Below, in pieces: positions 51,331-60,200 of a DNA stretch of 64,000 bases. Source of the DNA: Buttiauxella agrestis ATCC 33320 (GTDB taxonomy: Bacteria; Pseudomonadota; Gammaproteobacteria; Enterobacterales; Enterobacteriaceae); NCBI RefSeq assembly GCF_000735355.1, contig NZ_JMPI01000029.1, forward strand, positions 112,457 through 176,456. The letters run 5' to 3'. The position numbers were made by a program, and so were the translations under genes. Numbering within the stretch: position 1 is the first letter of the stretch; every line of letters begins with the position of its first letter. The notes below the pieces were generated by a model. It had not been told where the DNA came from. It saw only the letters and a program-made list of their open reading frames with translations, and did not search any database.

Positions 51331-52959
51331 TTAAACCGGAGCCACCAGATAACGGACCTCGGGGCGGGATTCACCCTGATGATATTGCTGAACACGATGT
51401 TCTATTTTTCGGTCATTCATGGTGTAACGTTCTTCCTGTCGCAGATGTTCAACCCAGGAACCGACCAAAAATGTTTCGACAAAAATTCCAGGTTTAAGAA
51501 TGTCTTCATAAACCGACCAGCTCAGTGCGCCACCGCGTCGCCTGACGCGCCGCATATCCTGCATACAGACGGTAAATGCGTGTGCATCCTCAGCCTTAAT
51601 CAGATATTCGTAGCTCACCATCACCGGACCACGGCTGTGATGCACGTCAATCTCAGGGGCAATGTGATTCTCTACGCTGGCATCAAGGTTCAGGTCAGGG
51701 TCTTTATCCAGCCGCCAGCGCAACACAGCCGTACAACCCAGTAACATGCCAAGGGTCGCCACACTCAGCGAAACGGCGATGCCATAATGTGATGCCAGTT
51801 GCCCCCACAGCGCGCTGCCTGCGGTCATCGAACCGAAGAAAACCGTCAGGTAAATCGCAAGTGCCCGCGCTTTCACCCATTTCGCCGCACTGCGCTGTGC
51901 GCCGAGATTGAGCGTTGTCAGCACAGCTATCCAGGAAAAACCCGTCATAAATTCGAAGACGTTTAACAGCCAGAAGTGCCGCACAAACGCGAGAGCCAAC
52001 ATCGCTACAGCAAACATCACGCTCGCCAGCACCATTAAACGGTCGGGATTAAGATGTTTACGCAGGCGCGGCAGCGTCACCGCGCCAAAAATGGCCCCCA
52101 CGCCAATACAGGCCAGCATAATTCCGTAACCACCGGGCCCTAAACCGAGTTCGCGCCGGGCCACTAACGGCAGTAAAGACCAGGCCGCGCTGGCAAACAG
52201 GAAAAAAGCGACAGTACGAACCAGTACGTTGCGTAGAACAGGGGCGGCATGGACATAACGCCCCCCGGCACGTACGGCAGAGAAAAAATGCTCAGGTGGC
52301 AGACGCTGCACGGAAGGTTCTGTCTTCCAGCGGTATAACACCCAGGCAACCCCCAACACGGAAACCGCATTGAGCGCAAACACCACCCACGCCCCGGCAA
52401 AAGAGAGGATCAGCCCACCCAATGCCGGCCCAATGGCACGGCTGATATTAATCCCCAGTGAATTAAGAGCTATTGCCGCCCCTAAATCCTGTTTGCGAAC
52501 CAGGTCCGGTACGATGGCCTGGAACGGCGGGGAGCTCATTGCCGCACCGGTGCTCATCAGAAAAGCGGCGACGAGCAGCACGCCGGGAGTCACATGTCCG
52601 GTCAGCGAAAGCACGGTCAACCCGCACGCCGCCAGTAACGTCCACACCTGCGAAAAAATCAGATATTTGCGGCGGTCGACAATATCCGCCATCACGCCTG
52701 ACGGTAGGGCAAACAAAAACATCGGCAGGCTGCTGGCGGCCTGGATCATGGCAACTGACAGTGGGTCGGCACTGAGCGTCAGCATGGTCCAGTTCATGGC
52801 AACATCGTTCATCCATGAACCGATGTTCGACACGACAGTCGCAATCCATAACATGCGGAACACACGCAGGCGCAGGGGCTGCCAGGGTGACCCGCTGGTC
52901 GTGGTCGCCTCTTTTAGTGATTCAGCGCTAACGTGGTGAACTTCATTGATCGATGCCAT
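51331..52959 (-). CDS. MFS exporter (EntS-like) fused to a C-terminal ABM-like domain
   Basis: 542 residues. Residues ~25-420 form an MFS_3 transporter ([54 protein letters not shown]). Residues ~440-540 are soluble and resemble an antibiotic-biosynthesis monooxygenase-like dimeric alpha/beta barrel ([40 protein letters not shown]...[14 protein letters not shown]). The fusion is a recurring family architecture. The start overlaps the DoxX gene by 17 bases. Substrate unknown; export of a small aromatic or toxic compound is a reasonable guess from the neighbouring genes. Confidence 0.85.
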   Translation of the reverse strand: MASINEVHHVSAESLKEATTTSGSPWQPLRLRVFRMLWIATVVSNIGSWMNDVAMNWTMLTLSADPLSVAMIQAASSLPMFLFALPSGVMADIVDRRKYLIFSQVWTLLAACGLTVLSLTGHVTPGVLLVAAFLMSTGAAMSSPPFQAIVPDLVRKQDLGAAIALNSLGINISRAIGPALGGLILSFAGAWVVFALNAVSVLGVAWVLYRWKTEPSVQRLPPEHFFSAVRAGGRYVHAAPVLRNVLVRTVAFFLFASAAWSLLPLVARRELGLGPGGYGIMLACIGVGAIFGAVTLPRLRKHLNPDRLMVLASVMFAVAMLALAFVRHFWLLNVFEFMTGFSWIAVLTTLNLGAQRSAAKWVKARALAIYLTVFFGSMTAGSALWGQLASHYGIAVSLSVATLGMLLGCTAVLRWRLDKDPDLNLDASVENHIAPEIDVHHSRGPVMVSYEYLIKAEDAHAFTVCMQDMRRVRRRGGALSWSVYEDILKPGIFVETFLVGSWVEHLRQEERYTMNDRKIEHRVQQYHQGESRPEVRYLVAPV

Positions 52960-53374
52960 GACGCCATTCCCGCTGTTTGCCTGCCCCGATGCACCATTTA
53001 CCCGGCCCGGTTATAGCAAGCGTGGTGAAGATAATCAGGAGTAACCAGCCAAACTGCCCCTCGGCGATGGACCAGCCAGGGTGCACGAACAACATCGCCA
53101 CCAGCAGCACACCGATGATGGGCAAGCAGGCGATACGCGTCCCGAACCCCAAAATAATGAACAGCGGGCAGATAACCTCAGCGATTATTGCCGGTATCAA
53201 ACTGAAGTAAGGCCCCATGCCAAAAGGGTCTTCAATCCGCGTCAGTTCTTCGCTGAAGTGGAACACCTTCGGCAGCCCGTGAACGTAGAGCAGAAGCAGA
53301 CTGCCCGCCACCCGCAGAAAGAACAGTCCGAGGTTTATCTGTGGTGTAATGAAGTATCTCGATGAAGTATTCAT
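52943..53374 (-). CDS. DoxX-family membrane protein
   Basis: 143 residues with four hydrophobic segments and the DoxX pattern LGLFFLRVAGSLLLLYVHGLPKVF...IAEVICPLFIILGFGTRIACLP. ATG 53374 is chosen because it falls 4 bases after the amidohydrolase stop; the longer frame upstream lies inside that gene. DoxX proteins are quinone-linked or thiol-stress membrane proteins of uncertain activity. Second gene of the leftward operon. Confidence 0.85.
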   Translation of the reverse strand: MNTSSRYFITPQINLGLFFLRVAGSLLLLYVHGLPKVFHFSEELTRIEDPFGMGPYFSLIPAIIAEVICPLFIILGFGTRIACLPIIGVLLVAMLFVHPGWSIAEGQFGWLLLIIFTTLAITGPGKWCIGAGKQREWRHGIDQ

Positions 53375-53378
53375 GGCA

Positions 53379-55256
53379 TTAAAACGCGAAGCAGCTGCAG
53401 CCGAGCGCACCCCAGAATGCAGTGTCATCTGCAACGGGTACGCTTGAGCCGCGAGCGAAATCATGATTATGGGTGTGAACGCCGCAGGGCCCACTGCAAT
53501 GGTGCATCTGCGCCGTCATCCCCACGCGTGTCTGGGCAACAGGTGGTGCAGAGCGGTAGTGACCGGGGACATTCACCACGGGTGACCACTCCGGCAGTAC
53601 TGGAATGGATGGCGGCGACAAGGGGCCAAACGTACCTGCGGCATAGACAATGTTGCCATCTACCACCGTTAACACGGATTTAATCCCTTTGATTTCCTCT
53701 TCCGGCACGCGAAAATAATCTTTACTCAGTACCGCCAGATCCGCCAGTTGCCCCGCTCTGATTTGCCCTTTTTTGCCCTGCTCACTGGAGAACCATGCAC
53801 TTCCCTGCGTCCATAGCATCAACGCCGTGTCACGATCCAGGCGCGCATTGACGTCATACATCTGCATACCCCCCACCGTACGGCCTGAAACCAGCCAGTA
53901 AAGTGCCGTCCACGGGTTGTAACTGGCTACGCGGGTTGCGTCGGTTCCCAGCCCCACCGGAACACCTGTTTCCAGCATGCGTGCGACCGGAGGCGTATGA
54001 CGAGTCGCTTCTATGCCATAACGCCCGGCAAAATATTCGCCCTGGAAAGCCATACGATGTTGAACCGCAATGCCCCCGCCCAGCGCCTTAATTCTGTCGA
54101 TATTTTTCTGGGTGATGGTTTCCGCATGGTCAAAGAACCAGTGCAGACCGTCGAATGGGATTTCGCGGTTCACTTTTTCAAACACGTCTAACATGCGGCT
54201 GATGGATTCGTCGTAGGTGGCATGCAGGCGAAAAGGCCAGCGATGTTCAACCAGATGGCTCACCACTCGCTCCAGCTCGTCCTCCATTCCTGGTGCTAAA
54301 TCCGGACGTGGTTCGAGGAAATCTTCAAAATCAGCGGCGGAGAACACCAGCATTTCACCCGCGCCATTATGGCGGAAGTAATCGCTGCCCTGGCCGGGGG
54401 TCAACATATCCGTCCATTTCTCGAAATCTTCCAGTTCGTGGCCCGGACGTTGGGTAAACAGGTTGTAGGCAATGCGCAGTGTCATCTGTTTTTTCTGATG
54501 CAGCTCGGCAATCACTTCGTAGTCTTCCGGGTAATTCTGGAAGCCACCACCCGCATCGATAGCGCTGGTCAATCCCAGACGATTCAGTTCACGCATAAAC
54601 TGGCGCGTTGAGTTGACCTGATGTTCGAGGGGTAATTTCGGGCCTTTAGCCAGCGTGGAATAAAGGATCATCGCATTCGGTCGCGCAATCAGCATGCCGG
54701 TTGGGTTGCCGTTGCTGTCGCGCTGAATTTCCCCACCCGGTGGATTTGGCGTGTCTTTGGTGTAACCCACCACGCGAAGCGCTGCGCGGTTAAGCAAAGC
54801 ACGATCATAAAGATGAAGAATGAAGACAGGCGTTTCCGGCGCTGCTTCGTTTATCTCATCGAGCGTAGGCATACGGCGTTCGGCAAACTGGAATTCGCTC
54901 CAGCCGCCCACCACACGCACCCACTGTGGTGACGGGGTACGCAGCGCCTGTTCTCTTAACATCCGTAGCGCGTCAGCCAGCGAAGGCACCCCTTCCCAGC
55001 GCAGTTCAAGGTTGTAGTTTAGGCCACCACGAATCAGGTGCAGGTGGGAATCATTCAGTCCAGGGATGGCCGTGTGCCCTTTCAGGTCCACCACTTTTGT
55101 CCCTTCAGCGTGGTGCTGCATGACCTGCGCCACCGTGCCGACTTCAAGGAATTTCCCCTCACGAATTGCGACTGCTTCTGCGAGCGGGTTTTCGCGATCG
55201 ACGGTATGAAACTGTCCGTTAACCAGGATTAAATCTGCTTTGCCCAGTGAAACCAT
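53379..55256 (-). CDS. YtcJ-like amidohydrolase (amidohydrolase family 3)
   Basis: 625 residues from ATG 55256, preceded by GGGAGGATGT (strong site); a longer frame to 55322 is not needed. Metal-binding motif DSHLHLIRGG near residue 70, the FDHAET histidine region (~375), and GLGTDATRVASYNPW near residue 460, typical of YtcJ/NfdA-like cyclic amide or carbamate hydrolases. First gene of the leftward four-gene operon and divergent from the isochorismatase-like gene. Intact. Confidence 0.88.
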   Translation of the reverse strand: MVSLGKADLILVNGQFHTVDRENPLAEAVAIREGKFLEVGTVAQVMQHHAEGTKVVDLKGHTAIPGLNDSHLHLIRGGLNYNLELRWEGVPSLADALRMLREQALRTPSPQWVRVVGGWSEFQFAERRMPTLDEINEAAPETPVFILHLYDRALLNRAALRVVGYTKDTPNPPGGEIQRDSNGNPTGMLIARPNAMILYSTLAKGPKLPLEHQVNSTRQFMRELNRLGLTSAIDAGGGFQNYPEDYEVIAELHQKKQMTLRIAYNLFTQRPGHELEDFEKWTDMLTPGQGSDYFRHNGAGEMLVFSAADFEDFLEPRPDLAPGMEDELERVVSHLVEHRWPFRLHATYDESISRMLDVFEKVNREIPFDGLHWFFDHAETITQKNIDRIKALGGGIAVQHRMAFQGEYFAGRYGIEATRHTPPVARMLETGVPVGLGTDATRVASYNPWTALYWLVSGRTVGGMQMYDVNARLDRDTALMLWTQGSAWFSSEQGKKGQIRAGQLADLAVLSKDYFRVPEEEIKGIKSVLTVVDGNIVYAAGTFGPLSPPSIPVLPEWSPVVNVPGHYRSAPPVAQTRVGMTAQMHHCSGPCGVHTHNHDFARGSSVPVADDTAFWGALGCSCFAF

Positions 55257-55561
55257 ACATCCTCCCGTTAGAGATGCCCGGCTCAGACCGGACAAACAGC
55301 ACGCCCCCTCAGTGGGTGGCATGAACAGGAAAGAGTATGTAAATGGTGGGTTGAAATGCCTAGTTATACATTGGGATAGCTATACCAAAGTATAGTTATA
55401 CCAAGGGTTAGTTATACCATCAGATAATAGTTTTACTCCTTTCACCCGCCTAGTATTCAGCTCGTTGATGACATCCATCACCGGGTTGCTGTCCCGACTG
55501 TCGCTGCGTCTCAAGCGTGGCGGTTCTGATACTTTTAACCACATTCTGAATGGGTATTGCT
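55257..55561. other. Divergent promoter region of the amidohydrolase and isochorismatase operons
   Basis: About 305 bases. The main structure is the four-copy 16-bp direct repeat at 55361-55424, described separately. No gene or other recognisable element was found; both promoters must lie here. Confidence 0.6.
55361..55424. repeat. Four direct 16-bp repeats (candidate operator array)
   Basis: TAGTTATAC or TAGCTATAC begins at 55361, 55377, 55393 and 55409, an exact 16-base period; three copies continue CCA. Consensus TAGTTATACCA plus five variable bases. The array is 105 bases from the amidohydrolase start and about 140 from the isochorismatase start. A tandem array of this regularity in a divergent promoter is best read as cooperative regulator binding sites. 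Confidence 0.75.
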
Positions 55562-56248
55562 ATGACAACCTCTAAGCTTGAAGTCCTGACGCCTGATAAC
55601 TGTCAAATTATCTTTATCGACCAACAACCACAGATGGCTTTCGGCGTGCAGTCGATTGACCGCCAGGTACTCAAAAATAACACCGTCGGCCTGGCAAAAG
55701 CCGCCAAAGTATTCAACATTCCCACCATCATCACCACCGTTGAAACCGAAAGTTTCTCAGGCCATACCTATCCGGAGCTGCTGGATGTGTTCCCTGGTAA
55801 AGAGATCCTCGAACGCAGCTCAATGAACTCATGGGACGACCAGAAAGTGCGTGACGCGCTGGCTGCCAACGGCAAGAAAAAAGTGGTGGTATCGGGTTTG
55901 TGGACCGAAGTGTGCAACAACAGTTTTGCACTTTGCGCCATGCTTGAAGGTGGCTATGAAATCTATATGGTGGCGGATGCCTCCGGTGGCACTTCAAAAG
56001 AAGCCCATGATTACGCTATGCAGCGCATGATTCAGGCGGGTGTTATCCCGGTCACCTGGCAGCAGGTGTTGCTGGAGTGGCAACGTGACTGGGCTCGCAA
56101 AGAGACTTACAACGCCGTGATGGATATCGTGCGTGAGCATTCTGGTGCTTACGGTATGGGGGTAGATTACGCCTACACCATGGTGCATAAGGCTCCTTCT
56201 CGTGAGAAGAGCGAGCATGAAACCCTGCCACCGGTCGCGGCACGTTAA
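55562..56248 (+). CDS. Isochorismatase-family (YcaC-like) hydrolase
   Basis: 228 residues from ATG 55562 (MTTSKLEVLTPDNCQIIFID); an in-frame ATG 12 bases upstream is also possible. Asp20 in FIDQQ and nucleophile Cys118 in SGLWTEVC are the family catalytic positions. The TIITTVETESFSGHT and ADASGGTSKEAHDYA segments follow the YcaC pattern. The extra ~25-residue tail ending ETLPPVAAR is longer than YcaC. Substrate unknown (amide, carbamate or related). First gene of the rightward operon, followed by a hairpin. Confidence 0.9.
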   Translation: MTTSKLEVLTPDNCQIIFIDQQPQMAFGVQSIDRQVLKNNTVGLAKAAKVFNIPTIITTVETESFSGHTYPELLDVFPGKEILERSSMNSWDDQKVRDALAANGKKKVVVSGLWTEVCNNSFALCAMLEGGYEIYMVADASGGTSKEAHDYAMQRMIQAGVIPVTWQQVLLEWQRDWARKETYNAVMDIVREHSGAYGMGVDYAYTMVHKAPSREKSEHETLPPVAAR

Positions 56249-56256
56249 TCAGCGGG

Positions 56257-56282
56257 AGCTGGCCGGTAAACACTGGCCAGCT
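56257..56282 (+). repeat. Intercistronic hairpin before xapX genes
   Basis: AGCTGGCC and GGCCAGCT form a perfect 8-bp stem with a 10-base loop, between the hydrolase stop and the first XapX ribosome site, then TTGATTTG. Could lower downstream expression or protect the hydrolase mRNA 3' end. Confidence 0.5.
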
Positions 56283-56299
56283 TGATTTGGGAGATAAAC

Positions 56300-56545
56300 A
56301 TGAGTGCAGAATTACTGTCACTGTTTGCTGGCATTTTGATTGGCCTGATATATGCCCTGCTTAAAGCTCGTTCCCCGGCACCACCCGCCATCGCACTGGT
56401 GGGATTGTTAGGCATGCTTATTGGCGAGCAGGTCACGGTGCAAATGCTGAAACCGGTGCACACCACCGCGCTTCACACCTGCCCGGCACAACCCACCGCG
56501 ACGGCATCGTTAAATACCGCCTGCCCGCCAGGAGCTAAATCATGA
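56300..56545 (+). CDS. XapX-domain membrane protein, first copy
   Basis: 81 residues from ATG 56300 with GGGAGAT upstream. XapX/DUF1427 core: LLSLFAGILIGLIYALLKARSPAPPAIALVGLLGMLIGEQ, i.e. two membrane helices with the conserved SPAPP turn. A variable soluble tail with two Cys follows. Stop overlaps the next start (ATGA). Function of XapX proteins is unknown. Confidence 0.85.
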   Translation: MSAELLSLFAGILIGLIYALLKARSPAPPAIALVGLLGMLIGEQVTVQMLKPVHTTALHTCPAQPTATASLNTACPPGAKS

Positions 56546-56811
56546 AGATCTGGATTATTTCTCTGGCACTCGGCCTGCTCGCAGGGGTTATTTATGCCGC
56601 ACTGGATATTCACTCTCCGGCACCTCCTGTTATTGCGCTGCTGGGCCTGTTCGGCATGCTGGTTGGCGAACAAATTATTCCTATTACCCGGCGTCTGGTA
56701 AGCCGTCAACCCTTTACGTTTGCATGGTTTCGCCATGAATGCGTTCCACAAATAAGCGGAACTCCGCCGCCCACACAGGCGCCGACTCCCCCTGAGGCTC
56801 CCCCGCGGTAG
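56542..56811 (+). CDS. XapX-domain membrane protein, second copy
   Basis: 89 residues, overlapping the first copy by 4 bases. The core LALGLLAGVIYAALDIHSPAPPVIALLGLFGMLVGEQ parallels the first copy position by position, so they arose by tandem duplication. The tail differs and is proline-rich at the end (GTPPPTQAPTPPEAPPR). Two helices expected; the pair could form a heteromer. Confidence 0.85.
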   Translation: MKIWIISLALGLLAGVIYAALDIHSPAPPVIALLGLFGMLVGEQIIPITRRLVSRQPFTFAWFRHECVPQISGTPPPTQAPTPPEAPPR

Positions 56812-56836
56812 AGATGAAGACCAGAGGAATGACTGC

Positions 56837-57220
56837 ATGAAGCTGTCGCAGCGAATTGCCATTGTCGATGATGAACGCGCCGTTCGCAGTGGGTTGAGCA
56901 ACCTGCTGCAATCAGACGGCTATTTGACATGTACCTTCGAGTCTGCTGAGGCATTTTTAAACGATAAGAATGCACTTTTCGACGTTTCGCTTATGATTAT
57001 TGATATTAAGCTCAAAGGAATGAGTGGATTGGATTTTTATGAAGAAATAAAGACTTACGCGACACCGCCCCCGGTGATTTTTATATCCGGACACGGGGAT
57101 GAAAACATGCAACGGTTTGCCATCAGTCTGGGCGCCGTTGCTTTTTTGCGTAAGCCTATCGACATTGAAGTCCTACTTAATCATTTACAGAAAGCAATCA
57201 GACCCGAAGAAAACACCTGA
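56837..57220 (+). CDS. Single-domain response regulator (receiver only)
   Basis: 127 residues, one receiver domain: acidic Asp11-Asp12, phosphoacceptor Asp56 in LMIIDIKLKG, Ser in FISGHGD, Lys in LRKPID. It is most like FixJ-group receivers, but there is no output domain. GAGGAATGACTGC precedes the ATG. It lies 35 bases upstream of the large kinase gene, so it is the natural phosphorylation partner or a phosphate sink; the DNA-binding FixJ-like regulator at 49780 is a second candidate. Confidence 0.92.
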   Translation: MKLSQRIAIVDDERAVRSGLSNLLQSDGYLTCTFESAEAFLNDKNALFDVSLMIIDIKLKGMSGLDFYEEIKTYATPPPVIFISGHGDENMQRFAISLGAVAFLRKPIDIEVLLNHLQKAIRPEENT

Positions 57221-57255
57221 CACCCTGATAAGACCGCTCACTGCGAGAGATCTCA

Positions 57256-60200
57256 ATGATTCATAAGCTGTTACCGCCTGAATATTCTCTCCTTCCAGAA
57301 ATTCAGGATGGGCAACTCTTTGCCTATAAAGATGATGTGATTTTTACTCCGCTGACCACAGAAGGCAGTATTATCTGGATGAAAGGGCGGCACTCTTTAT
57401 CAAACGGGGTTTTTATTCTCGCCACGGCAGTGAGTGATGAGGCGGAACCGGACGCCACCCAACTGCTCAAAAACGAGTTTTCACTGCGCGCGTATTTATC
57501 CGATAGCTGGGCCGTTAAACCCGCAGCCTGCACCCAATATCGTGGCCGTTATGCGCTGATCTATCCGACGCTGGACATTGAATCCCTGGCTCGCATCATG
57601 AGGCAGCCCAGAACATGCATTGCCAGTTTTATTGAGCTGGCGATACGGATATGCCTTCCGCTACGTCAAATGCACATGCTGAATCTGATTCACGGCGACA
57701 TCAAACCCGGGAATATTTTCCTTCACGGTGATTCATCCTGCCGCCTTGCACGGTTTGGCCTGACGACAGGCACCTCGGAAGAGTTGAAAAAGGTCCGACT
57801 TTCGTTTTCTGGCGGTACGCTTGCGTATATGTCGCCTGAGCACACCACTCGTACTCAACGCCCGATAGACAGCCGCAGCGATCTTTACAGCCTCGGCATT
57901 GTATTTTATGAACTACTAACCGGCGTACTACCTTTTGATCTCAGCGAAGATGACCCTGCACAATGGGCGCATCACCACATTGCCTCGGAACCTAAACCGC
58001 CGCATTTCGTGCGCGAAACAGTGCCTGTGATGCTTTCCACCGTTATCCTTCGTTTACTGGCAAAGTCGCCAGATAACCGCTACCAGACCATTGATGGCCT
58101 GATCGCCGATTTGCGCCGCTGCCAGGCGACCCTGACCGAAGACAATAAAATCATCCCTTTCACTCCGGGCTTACAAGACAGGTCACCCGAAGTCCATCTG
58201 GCGGATACGCTATATACTGCCCACCCCCAGACGGGTGAGTTGGTTGCCGCATTTGATGATGTGAATCGCAGCGGCACACATTTGCTTGCCATCATCCGCG
58301 GGCCATCGGGTATCGGTAAATCCTCGCTGATTGCTTCAGCCCTGCAAGAGTTGCAGAACAAGCGCAATCTACTGGCTGTGGGAAAAGTTGACCAGTTTTC
58401 ATCCTCGCTGCCTTATGGGGTTTTATCCACGGCTTTCCGGACGCTGACGCTCACGTTGCTGGGATCACCTGGCGAAGAAGTGGCCATCAGGAAAACCCGG
58501 CTGTCACGCGCACTGGAAGGTTACGAACACCTGGCTGTGAGTTTTGTCCCTGAATTAGGGCTGTTACTGGAGCATAAACCCCGCCACCTACCCGACTCGA
58601 TTTCAACCGATGCCAGAGCGCGCTTTAATTACATGATATCCGCTCTGGTCACTGCTTTTACCTTGCCGGGCGCTCCACTGGTCTTGCTGATTGATGATAT
58701 TCAATGGATTGATACTGCCAGTCTCCAGGTGCTGGAATCGTTACTGAGGAACAGCCGCACATTGCCATTACTGATGGTGGTGGCCCTGCGTGAGACTGAC
58801 GCAACAGACAACACCTCCTTGACGCAGACCCTTCTCCAGAACGCCGCACAACGGAATATCGAGATTATCCCAGCACCGCTTTCCGTTAAAGACGTCACCC
58901 GCTGGCTGACCGAGGTATTTCAACAACGCACCACAGATATTAGCGTTCTGGCCAAACTCATACATGACAAAACAGGCGGAAACCCACTGTTTTTAAATGA
59001 GTTCTTCAAACGTATTGTTGAAGATGGCCTGGTGACACATAACAAATACCAGGGTAAGTGGCACTATGATTTATCCGCTATTCAGGAACGCCATTACACC
59101 GAAAACGTGGTGAGTCTGGTACTACAGCAGCTCGGGAAAATGCCGGAAATGACTCGCACCTTACTCGGTAGCCTCGCCTGCCTGGGTAGCCGGGGCGAAC
59201 TGGCCACTATCAGCCAGGTGCTGTGCATTTCCGATGCCGATATCCGCTATCAGTTGCATCCCGCAGTTACCGCACAACTGATTACGCTTTCAAGGGACAG
59301 CTGGGTGTTTACCCACGATCGCGTACAAGAAGCTGCTTTCGCCTTGCTGGATGTCACCCAAAGAGGTTATGTGCATATCACAACCGCAAGCCTTCTGGCC
59401 GAAGCGTCACGACAGATGGCAGGCAATGAAGTGTTATTCCGCGCCATCCACCACGTCTCGGCCGCCATGGAGTGCTTCCAGCCGCCAGAACAACGCAATA
59501 TGTTCAGGGAACTGAGTATGCTGGCGGCTCAGCGAGCAAAACGTAGCGGTGATTATCTCTCGGCACTACGTTATTTACAGACCGCACGGGCGCTTTCAGT
59601 GCACGGTAATCTGCCTGAAAACACACCCAACCTTCGATTACATCTCGAAGAAGCCGAGTGCGAGTTTTTAATTGGGAATCTGGTCAACGCAAAGCGTTTA
59701 TGCGACCAGTTGCTGGGGTTCCGCGGTGGGCTTACCGAAAAAATCACCGCAGCAAACCTGCTGGCGGAGATTCATATGCGTCAGTCTGATCTCCGCCTGG
59801 CGCTGGAAACCACCTTATGCTGGCTTACCGTTTCCGGTATCGCGCTGACTCGAAATCCCGATTCGGCAGAATGCGATGCGACCTGGCAAGCACTTAAAGA
59901 CCGGGTTGGTGAAAATCCTGCCGTACTGTTTCATCAGTTGCCAGAAATGACGGACGGCCAAACTGAAGCCATCATGAATCTGCTGGCCAGCGCCAGCGTG
60001 TTCGCCAGCTTCAACTACCCAAATCTTCACTTCATGTTACTTTGCCAGATGATGCATTTGACACTTGAGCGCGGTATTACCGGCGCCTCAACGTCAGCCA
60101 TGGGTTGGTTTGGCGTACTGATTAGCGAACGTTATGCGGAATATCAGCGTGGTTTCAACTATGCGGTGCTGGCGCGTGATTTGGTTGAACGCCGCGGCTA

